Part shown: in pieces, positions 8,348 through 14,243 of the stretch | How positions within the stretch are numbered: the stretch's first letter is position 1 | Layout of the letters: each line of letters opens with the position of its first letter | DNA from: Acidobacteriota bacterium | Lineage (GTDB): Bacteria > Acidobacteriota > Terriglobia > Terriglobales > Acidobacteriaceae | DNA length: 14,243 bases | Assembly: GCA_021851465.1 (NCBI GenBank) | Contig: JAJZDL010000049.1 | Span: 1 to 14,243 of the forward strand | Reading direction: 5' to 3' | Position numbers and translations under genes: made by a program | Notes under the pieces: generated by a model | Databases searched by the model: none | What the model saw: only the letters and a program-made list of their open reading frames with translations | What the model was told of the DNA's origin: nothing

Positions 8348-9643
8348 ATGAGAATTGTCGATACTGTCGAGAGAGCGAGACCGGCCAGGGCCATCCGCGC
8401 GATCGGAATCGTCTGCGTGGTGGGTGCGTGGATGCTGCTTGCAACGGCGGCGCGGGCGCAGTCCGGCGCGGCGCAGAATGAAGCGGCGCAGAGCGCTCTG
8501 GCCCAGAATGAGTCCGCGCAAGACGCCCCCGCGCAGGATCAGGCCGTACAGCAGCGGCTGGGCGTCTCGCGGCCCGACCCGTCGCCCATCGCCGTGACTC
8601 CCTACTCCGACTCCGACGCAACGGCCGGCAGTGCTTCGAGCAGTGCGGCTGTGCCCCAGCCGATGCAACCGGCGAAGCCTTCGGCGGCGGTTCCCGCAGC
8701 ACAAGCGGTGGCGGCGGAAGCGACAGATTCGAGCGCGCCGACAATGGCCTCCGCGAAGACCGGCGCGCAGACGAACATAGCCACCGGCCCCACGCCGCAG
8801 TCCACGCAGCAGGGTGCGGATGCCTCAACGCGCAAACCATCGAAGACGGGCCTCATCGTATCGGGCGATGGCGACACGCAGGCAAACGGCGCCGGCGCGG
8901 CGGCCTTCAACCCCGATGCCAGCATCGTGACCGAGCAGACAGCCGGTCGAGCGCAACGGCAACTGCTGAGCGAGGCGGAGAATGCAGTGGCACAAGGAAA
9001 TCCGGACGAAGGCATCGTGACCCATGTGCCTGCGCCGCCGGGCGAGGTGCCCGATGGAACGCTGGTGAAGGTGAAGCTGCGCGAAGATCTCTCCACTCTG
9101 ACCACCAAGCCGGGGACGAGCTTTACAGCCGAGGTCTGCGAGCAGGTGACGCGCGATGGCCAGGTAGTGGTGCCGGTGGGCGCGCTGATGACAGGCCGCG
9201 TGACCTGGGTGCGTGGAGGCAAGCGGCTTGGCGGGGCCGCGGGGATCCATATCGAGCCAAGCACGGTCACCCTGCCTGACGGTTCACAGTACGCGCTGCG
9301 CGCGCGGGCCATCGACACCGGCAATTGGGACGATACACGGGTGGACAGCGAAGGCACCATCCTCCGCCGAGACCACGCCAAGGGAACGGCGGAGGCGATC
9401 GGCCTGGCGGCGGGCGGCGGGCTGGCCGCCGGCGCGGAGATTGGCGGACTGCCCGGCGCGGTCATCGGCGCGGGCGTCGGCGCGGGCGCCGGAACTGCCG
9501 TGTGGCTGAAGCAGGACCGCCAGGCGGAGCTGCCCAAGGACCTGCAAATCGTCTTCAGCCTCACCGAGCCGATGCGCATCGCCCCGTTGTCCACGTCGGC
9601 GCGGCTGGCGCAGCCCGCCATGGCGAACACCGCCGCCGAGTAG
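8348..9643 (+). CDS. Secreted Ala/Gln-rich protein with TrbI/VirB10-like beta domain and glycine zipper; function unknown
   Basis: 431 aa. ATG at 8348 follows GGGAG with a 7-nt gap. A signal peptide with a basic head and hydrophobic core (about residues 19-34) ends at ATAARA|Q, near residue 37. Residues 37-66 are six tandem pentapeptides of the form AQ(S/N/D)xx. A long Ala/Ser/Pro/Gln-rich, probably disordered linker runs to about 225. A beta-rich domain (about 235-335) has the layout PDGTLVKVKLREDLSTLTTK, DGQVVVPVGALMTGRV and LPDGSQYALRARAID, reminiscent of the barrel of VirB10/TrbI proteins. A glycine zipper follows (355-393, GLAAGGGLAAGAEIGG), then a strand IVFSLTEPMRIAP. No conjugation genes are nearby, so a transfer role is not supported. 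An envelope or surface role is inferred only from the export signal. It is convergent with ftsA. Confidence 0.8.
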   Translation: MRIVDTVERARPARAIRAIGIVCVVGAWMLLATAARAQSGAAQNEAAQSALAQNESAQDAPAQDQAVQQRLGVSRPDPSPIAVTPYSDSDATAGSASSSAAVPQPMQPAKPSAAVPAAQAVAAEATDSSAPTMASAKTGAQTNIATGPTPQSTQQGADASTRKPSKTGLIVSGDGDTQANGAGAAAFNPDASIVTEQTAGRAQRQLLSEAENAVAQGNPDEGIVTHVPAPPGEVPDGTLVKVKLREDLSTLTTKPGTSFTAEVCEQVTRDGQVVVPVGALMTGRVTWVRGGKRLGGAAGIHIEPSTVTLPDGSQYALRARAIDTGNWDDTRVDSEGTILRRDHAKGTAEAIGLAAGGGLAAGAEIGGLPGAVIGAGVGAGAGTAVWLKQDRQAELPKDLQIVFSLTEPMRIAPLSTSARLAQPAMANTAAE

Positions 9644-9673
9644 CGCAGTGCGATGCATCACAATAGATTGGCA

Positions 9674-9692
9674 TTCTGAGCGCAGCGAAGAA
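9674..9692. repeat. Possible dispersed palindromic repeat unit
   Basis: TTCTGAGCGCAGCGAAGAA is an imperfect inverted repeat (outer TTCT/AGAA, inner GC pairs) in the 120-base gap between two convergent genes. Motifs of the form CTGAGCGCAGCGAAGAA recur in intergenic DNA of several bacterial phyla, so this may be one copy of a family. Only one copy is seen in this window. No clear terminator is seen here; a small GCCC/GGGC hairpin at 9747-9757 lacks a T-run. Confidence 0.3.
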
Positions 9693-9763
9693 GCCCTGCA
9701 TCGAATGGCAGAACGACCGCCTGCATCATTGCGACAACTGCCCTGGCCCATCGGGCACACTGC

Positions 9764-11005
9764 CTAATAGCTGCCCGCGAAGATGGCCTTCAGCTTCGCG
9801 CGCAGCCCTTGTTCTTCGCTGGCCCGGCGCACCTGCGTGCGGTGCGTGTACAGCAGCATCCCGATCGCGACCGCGAACTCCGGCCGCGCCAGCTCCGGCG
9901 GCATCCGCGAGAGAGGCACCGGCGAGCCCACGCGCGTCGGCACATGCAGCAGGCTCTCCGCATTGTCCTGCAGGCCCGCCAGCAGAGCGCCCCCGCCGGT
10001 CAGCACGCATCCCGCGCCCAGCGCCTCCAGTACGCCGCCCTGGCGCAGGTTGTCGCGCAGCATGGTGAACAGCTCCCGCGCGCGCGGCTCCAGCACCTCG
10101 GCCAGAAATCTCTGCCGCACCATCCGCGCTGGCTGCATCTCGCCGCTGGGAGAGTTGGCGTTCAGCCTGCCGCCCACCTCGATCTCGCTCAACTGCGGCA
10201 CGGCGGTCACGACGCAGTTGCCAAACTCCTGCTTCAACTGCTCCGCCTCCTCAACCGAGACGTGCAGGCCCACGGCAAGATCGTTGGTAAAGTGGTCGCC
10301 GCCGATCGGCAGCACCGCCGTGTGCGCGATCGACCCCTCGAAGTACACCGCAAGCTCCGTCGTGCTTGCCCCGATGTCCGCCAGGCACACGCCCAGCTCG
10401 CGCTCGTCGGCGGAAAGCACGGCCTCGGCCGCCGCGATCCCCTCGTAGATCGTGTCTCCAACCTCCAGCCCCGCGCGGTTGGCGCACGTCACCACGCTCT
10501 GCGCCACGCCGCCAGAGCACGTGGAGAGGTGCAGATTGACCTCCAGTTTGTTGCCCACCATTCCAATCGGGTCGTGGATTCCCGCCTGGTCGTCGAGAAT
10601 GAACTCCTGCGGCAACAGGTGCAGCACCTCGCGGTCCGGCGGCAGCGCCACGGAGCGCGCGCGATCCACCGCCGCTCGCACCTCCTCGCGCGTGATCTCG
10701 CGCAGCCGGCTCCCCAGCGCGATCCCGCCGCGGCTGTTCACGCCCCGCACATGCGTTCCGCCGATGCCCACCACCACATGCTCGATGTCGCCGCGCGACA
10801 CCCGCTCGGCCGTCAGCGCAGCGCGGTTGATCGCCTTCGCCGCCGGATCAAGCTCCGCGATCAGCCCCTTGCGCATCCCCTGCGCAGGCTCGATCCCGTG
10901 CCCACGATAGCGCAACACGCCATCCTGCAGCTCCGCCACCAACACGCAGATCTTGCTGCTGCCCGCGTCCAGAACGGCGATCAGGTTCTCCTGCCGGGGG
11001 TTCAT
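9764..11005 (-). CDS. ftsA: Cell division protein FtsA
   Basis: 413 aa, usual length. This actin-like ATPase tethers the FtsZ ring to the membrane. ATP-binding motifs are VLDAGSSKICVLVAE (phosphate 1, residues 11-25), CLADIGASTTELAVY (phosphate 2, 207-221) and CVLTGGGALLAGL (adenosine, 333-345). The SHS2/1C region follows phosphate 1 and includes VVVGIGGTHVRGVNSRGG. The C-terminal end, LRAKLKAIFAGSY, can form the amphipathic membrane-targeting helix. ATG at 11005 overlaps the ftsQ stop as ATGA and has AGGGGG 7 nt upstream, so it is translated with ftsQ. Downstream lies a 120-base gap and then a gene on the opposite strand: ftsZ, its usual neighbour, is not there. Confidence 0.95.
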   Translation of the reverse strand: MNPRQENLIAVLDAGSSKICVLVAELQDGVLRYRGHGIEPAQGMRKGLIAELDPAAKAINRAALTAERVSRGDIEHVVVGIGGTHVRGVNSRGGIALGSRLREITREEVRAAVDRARSVALPPDREVLHLLPQEFILDDQAGIHDPIGMVGNKLEVNLHLSTCSGGVAQSVVTCANRAGLEVGDTIYEGIAAAEAVLSADERELGVCLADIGASTTELAVYFEGSIAHTAVLPIGGDHFTNDLAVGLHVSVEEAEQLKQEFGNCVVTAVPQLSEIEVGGRLNANSPSGEMQPARMVRQRFLAEVLEPRARELFTMLRDNLRQGGVLEALGAGCVLTGGGALLAGLQDNAESLLHVPTRVGSPVPLSRMPPELARPEFAVAIGMLLYTHRTQVRRASEEQGLRAKLKAIFAGSY

Positions 11006-12246
11006 CGCGCCACCCCCTGCGCGGCGTAGCTCGTGGCGTGTGGCCTGCCCGGACGCTTCTTTGCCGCAATGGATCTCTTCCGCCGCGTCGATGCGGCATG
11101 GCCAACACCGGTCGCCGGGGCATTGGCCGTCTTTGCCTTCGCTGGGCTCGCGGCCTTCGCTGTGCTCGCGCCAACGCCTTTGCCCGTTGCCGCATCCGTT
11201 GCCGCTGCATCGGTCGCGACAGAATTGCTTGCCGCGGCAGGACCGCTCGCCGTTGCGCCGGTCGAGGGAGCTGCGCCCGAATGCATATCGAGCACCGCCT
11301 GCCGCTCGTAGCGAAGGTCCACCGACGCCAGCCTGGGATACTGCGCCAGCCACTGCGGCAGGTTCTGCTCGAACTCCCGATAGCGCTCCAGATACCGCTC
11401 ATCGCCAAAGTGGATCAGAATCTCCGGGCTGCCATCCGACGCATCCGCGCCGCCGGAGACGCCGCCCGGAAGCAGCGCCGTCACGTCGTCCGGGTCCGAA
11501 ACATCCACCTCGCTCAACCGCTGCGAGATCTTCTCCCCCGTGGCGTCCAGCGCCGCAATGAAGCCCAGGTAGATCTTCATCCGCGCCGCGCGCACAGAGA
11601 GAGGGTCCGCCGCCGATATCCCCGTCAGAACGGGAAACGAGTAGCGCCGGGACGCAGCGCCCCGCTCTCCGCCCGCTGCGTCCATCTCCGGATCGGGCAG
11701 GTCGAGAAGAACGCCATTCGCGTCCACCAACCCGATCTGCGTGCCCTGCCGTACAAAGGCCACCGGAGTCCGCTCCACAATCGCCACGCGCACCCGGTTG
11801 GGCAGCAGACGCATCACCGTCGCATCCTCCACCCACGGAAGCCTCTCCAGCTCCGCCCGCCGCTCAGCCAGCGAAATCGTAAAAATGTTGCGCTCCACGT
11901 CCCCCCCGAAGACGCTCAGCGCCTGCGCATGGCTCAGATGGCTGTTGCCCGCTATCTGGATGGCATCCGCGCCGGCAACCGTAAAATGCTCGTCGTGCAG
12001 CAGAAAGTCGCGCACCGCAAGTGTCGCTGCGACCCCCGCCACGGCCAGCAGCAGAAGCCCGCCGCCCGCCGCAATCCGCCCCCACAGCGTCTTCGGCACA
12101 AGACCGCCGCGCAAGCTCAGCCGAACTCCCGCCCGCCGCGGCCGCCCGGACCTTTCATCCGCACCCAGGCCATCCTCGTCTGTCGGGTCGTCCGAACTGC
12201 CGTCCGCGTAGGAGGCGTTGCGCCGCAGAGGCATCTCGGTCACCAT
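11002..12246 (-). CDS. ftsQ: Cell division protein FtsQ with a long basic Ala/Lys-rich C-terminal tail
   Basis: 414 aa from ATG at 12246. A cytoplasmic Arg/Asp-rich head (1-55) leads to one membrane helix (about 57-77, GGGLLLLAVAGVAATLAV). A periplasmic POTRA domain follows (about 86-158, IQIAGNSHLSHAQ, LPWVEDATVMRLLPNRVRV), then the FtsQ domain, ending near LRYERQAVLDM (about 321). The protein links cytoplasmic and periplasmic divisome parts. After residue 322 comes a 90-residue low-complexity tail rich in Ala, Thr, Ser, Lys and Arg, with STRRKRSIAAKKRPGRP, not usual in FtsQ. The start is uncertain: GGAGGGGAG lies about 13 nt upstream of 12246, another ATG follows at 12234, and the frame is open to a GTG at 12408. 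It overlaps ftsA by four bases. Confidence 0.88.
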   Translation of the reverse strand: MVTEMPLRRNASYADGSSDDPTDEDGLGADERSGRPRRAGVRLSLRGGLVPKTLWGRIAAGGGLLLLAVAGVAATLAVRDFLLHDEHFTVAGADAIQIAGNSHLSHAQALSVFGGDVERNIFTISLAERRAELERLPWVEDATVMRLLPNRVRVAIVERTPVAFVRQGTQIGLVDANGVLLDLPDPEMDAAGGERGAASRRYSFPVLTGISAADPLSVRAARMKIYLGFIAALDATGEKISQRLSEVDVSDPDDVTALLPGGVSGGADASDGSPEILIHFGDERYLERYREFEQNLPQWLAQYPRLASVDLRYERQAVLDMHSGAAPSTGATASGPAAASNSVATDAAATDAATGKGVGASTAKAASPAKAKTANAPATGVGHAASTRRKRSIAAKKRPGRPHATSYAAQGVAR

Positions 12247-12509
12247 GGCTCGACGTCTTCTCCCCTCCGGCCCAGTCTCCGCATAGGCGCAATCCGCCCC
12301 CGGCGCATCCAGCACCGCCCCGTCCCGCCTCGAAAACAGATTGCCTGTTCGCAAACCCTGAGCAAGGGTCGCGAGCCATCGCCAGACCCCATCATATCCC
12401 GCACCCACGTCCCACCCACGGATTTAACGCGCCCGCGTACCCACTCAGCAACTCACCCGCGCCTCGGCCATTCAACCCGACGATCGGCTCGTCGCAATCG
12501 GCAACCGAT
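12247..12509 (-). other. Leader between murC and ftsQ
   Basis: 263 bases separate the murC stop from the chosen ftsQ start, an unusually wide gap for a dcw cluster. The ftsQ frame is open through most of it (from GTG at 12408) but the translated sequence looks unlike FtsQ N-termini. A TATGAT hexamer on the minus strand (about 12387-12392) is a -10 match without a good -35, so an internal promoter for ftsQA is only possible. Confidence 0.3.
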
Positions 12510-13958
12510 TCACAGCGCCGCCAGCAGCAGCGCCCCAGCCTGCGAGACGCTCCCCGCCCCCAGCGTCAGGATCGCATCCCCCGCGCGTGCCGCCCGCGCC
12601 AGCGCCTCGGCCCCCGCCGCCATCGACTCCGCGTACTCCACGCCACCCGCCACAGTGCCCGTCCGCCGGATCGCCTCCACCAGCGTCGGTGCATCGACGC
12701 CGGGGATCGGCTGTTCGCTGGCCGCGTAGATGTCCAGCACCTGCACCGTCTCCGCGTCCGCAAACGCCCGCGCAAACTCCGGCTCCAGGTCCCGCGTCCG
12801 AGTGTAGCGGTGCGGCTGAAACAACACATGCACGCGCCCATAGCCCGCATCGCGCGCGGCCCGCAGCGTGGCCAGGACCTCCGTTGGATGGTGCCCGTAG
12901 TCGTCCACCACGGTCACGCCGCGGACCACGCCTTTGATCTGGAACCGCCGGTCCACCCCGCGATAGCTTGCGAGCCCGCGCGCGATCCCCTCCGGCGCAA
13001 CCCCAAGCTGCACCCCGATCGCAATCGCAGCAGTCGCATTCAGAACGTTGTGCCGCCCAGGAACGTGCAGCGTAAACGGCCCCAGCGCCTCTCCGCCACA
13101 ATGTACCTCGAACCGCCAGTGTTCCATCGCAGTCGGCGCCCCACAGCGCGCCTCCGAGATCTCGGCCTCTCGCCGTCGATCCAGCAGTTGCAACCGAAAG
13201 TCCGCCCCCGCCGATTCTCCATAGGTATACACCCGCCGGTGGACACGCTCCAGCGCTCCGCGCAGCAGAGCGTTGTCCACGCAGGCCGTCGTCGCCCCAT
13301 AGAACGGCACCCGGTCCATGAACTCGACGAACGCGCTCTCTACATCCGCCAGGTCGCGGTAGCAGTCCATATGCTCGCGGTCCAGGTTCGTCACCACCGC
13401 CAGCACCGGAGACAGCTTCAAAAACGAACGGTCGCTCTCGTCCGCCTCCGCCACCAGATACTGCGAGCTGCCCAGACGCGCGTTCGATCCCAGAGCGTCC
13501 ACCCGCCCGCCCACCACCACCGTCGGATCGAGGTTCCCCTCCCCCCCTCCCGCGCCCAGCACCGCCGCAATCATGCTCGTCGTCGTCGTCTTGCCGTGCA
13601 TCCCAGCCACCGCGATCCCGTACTTCAACCGCATCAGCTCGGCCAGCATCTCCGCACGCTGGATCACTGGGACCTTCCGCGCCCGCGCCTCCAGCACCTC
13701 GGCGTTCCCCGCCACCACCGCCGAACTCGTCACCACCACGTCCGCCGCCGCCGCGTTCTCCGCCGCGTGTCCCGTATAGATCGTCGCGCCCAGTCCCGCC
13801 AGCCGTTCGGTCACCGGCGTCCGCCGCAGGTCGGACCCAGACACCGCGTACCCCATCGTCAGCAGGATCTCCGCGATCCCGCTCATGCCAATCCCACCGA
13901 TCCCGATAAAGTGGATTCGGTGCGACGGAGCAAACAGAAAATGACCCGGCACGCCCAT
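12510..13958 (-). CDS. murC: UDP-N-acetylmuramate--L-alanine ligase
   Basis: 482 aa from ATG at 13958. This cytoplasmic Mur ligase adds L-alanine to UDP-MurNAc with ATP, the first amino acid of the peptidoglycan stem. The N-terminal Rossmann domain has HFIGIGGIGMSGIAE (about 16-30). The central domain has the ATP loop VAGMHGKTTTTSM (117-129), EADESD (171-176) and NLDREHMD (191-198). The C-terminal domain has PGRHNVLNATAA, YRGVDRRFQ and DDYGHHPTEV, the signature of MurC. ATG at 13958 has GAGG 9 nt upstream; a GTG at 13967 would add three residues but sits too close to the GGAG. It is followed by ftsQ and ftsA on the same strand, without murB or ddl between. Confidence 0.96.
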   Translation of the reverse strand: MGVPGHFLFAPSHRIHFIGIGGIGMSGIAEILLTMGYAVSGSDLRRTPVTERLAGLGATIYTGHAAENAAAADVVVTSSAVVAGNAEVLEARARKVPVIQRAEMLAELMRLKYGIAVAGMHGKTTTTSMIAAVLGAGGGEGNLDPTVVVGGRVDALGSNARLGSSQYLVAEADESDRSFLKLSPVLAVVTNLDREHMDCYRDLADVESAFVEFMDRVPFYGATTACVDNALLRGALERVHRRVYTYGESAGADFRLQLLDRRREAEISEARCGAPTAMEHWRFEVHCGGEALGPFTLHVPGRHNVLNATAAIAIGVQLGVAPEGIARGLASYRGVDRRFQIKGVVRGVTVVDDYGHHPTEVLATLRAARDAGYGRVHVLFQPHRYTRTRDLEPEFARAFADAETVQVLDIYAASEQPIPGVDAPTLVEAIRRTGTVAGGVEYAESMAAGAEALARAARAGDAILTLGAGSVSQAGALLLAAL

Positions 13959-14243
13959 GCCAAACACCCTCTCCTCGCTGCGTCGTCCAGCATCGCTGCA
14001 TTGTCCGGCGCCGGCGACAGCCTTCCCGCGCGCCCGAACTTCACTCTATCAGCCTTTCGCCGCGACATGCCCCAGAGCAGCCAGGCCCGCCGCCGCAGCC
14101 CCTCTAAGCAGCGCCTCCCCGCCGCCGATTTCCCTTGACACGTCAATGCTTTGTCGTGTGTGTTCTTTATCACACCGCATCGCATCTCTTGCTGCTATCA
14201 TCTGCACCGGTCGCAAGAGTGGCATTTCGAGCGCGCCCAAATT
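13959..14243. other. Region upstream of murC to the window edge
   Basis: 285 bases. Minus-strand frames are open here (for instance 14049-14240), but their translations do not resemble MurG or any family I recognise. Seen directly: an inverted repeat TTGAC-AC-GTCAA at 14135-14146, and a small hairpin GTGTG/CACAC at 14158-14175 with an 8-nt loop. The repeat contains a -35-like TTGACG on the minus strand, but no -10 stands 17 bases downstream. A murC promoter or operator is possible and unproven. Confidence 0.35.

Noticed and set aside
8398..9560. VirB10/TrbI conjugation component
   Set aside because: The resemblance is limited to the beta domain. No other type IV secretion genes or mobility functions are in the window, so I keep it as a secreted protein of unknown function.
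9747..9757. Terminator after ftsA
   Set aside because: The GCCC/GGGC hairpin has only four pairs and no T-run on either strand.
12021..14138. A 705-codon plus-strand frame opposite murC and ftsQ
   Set aside because: The translation is His/Arg/Pro-rich and resembles no family. It is the expected antisense shadow of GC-rich coding sequence, and the minus strand has clear MurC and FtsQ motifs.

Overview
The window is GC-rich, densely packed chromosomal DNA. The gene set is mostly housekeeping: part of the ATP synthase F0 sector, lysyl-tRNA synthetase, enolase and a stretch of the dcw cell wall/division cluster. One GH127-type glycosidase and one secreted protein of unknown function are also present. 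The high GC, a c-subunit with an N-terminal leader, a Tat-exported GH127 enzyme, and an Ala/Gln-rich secreted protein with a glycine zipper suggest a soil Acidobacteriota bacterium of the Terriglobia type. This is an inference from protein style, not a database match. I see no phage, IS, CRISPR or rRNA genes.

Layout. From 1 to 2515 (minus strand) a Tat-exported GH127/DUF1680 beta-L-arabinofuranosidase-like enzyme overlaps a NUDIX hydrolase that runs off the left edge. The leader of the glycosidase gene (about 2537-2593) holds a degenerate tRNA-like sequence. From 2651 to 4700 (minus) is a compact F0 operon, atpZ-atpI-atpB-atpE, closed by a hairpin terminator. Two hairpins precede atpE, and no other ATP synthase genes follow. 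lysS (plus, GTG start at 4789) is divergent from atpZ and convergent with eno (minus, 6565-7851), with a strong shared hairpin between them. A roughly 500-base region without a firm gene separates eno from a plus-strand secreted protein (8348-9643). From 9764 to 13958 (minus) lies murC-ftsQ-ftsA, with ftsQ and ftsA overlapping by ATGA. ftsZ does not follow ftsA.

How the genes work together. MurC adds L-Ala to UDP-MurNAc. FtsQ and FtsA are divisome proteins, one with a periplasmic POTRA domain and one an actin-like membrane tether. AtpB and AtpE form the ion channel and rotor of the ATP synthase, and AtpZ and AtpI assist its assembly. The glycosidase and the NUDIX enzyme are translationally coupled, but I know of no shared pathway.

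I did not find a clearly new multi-gene system. The features most worth a second look are the compositionally odd in-frame segment in lysS, the c-subunit residues that match known Na+ ligands, the long basic tail on FtsQ, the tRNA-like fragment, and the hairpin pair before atpE.
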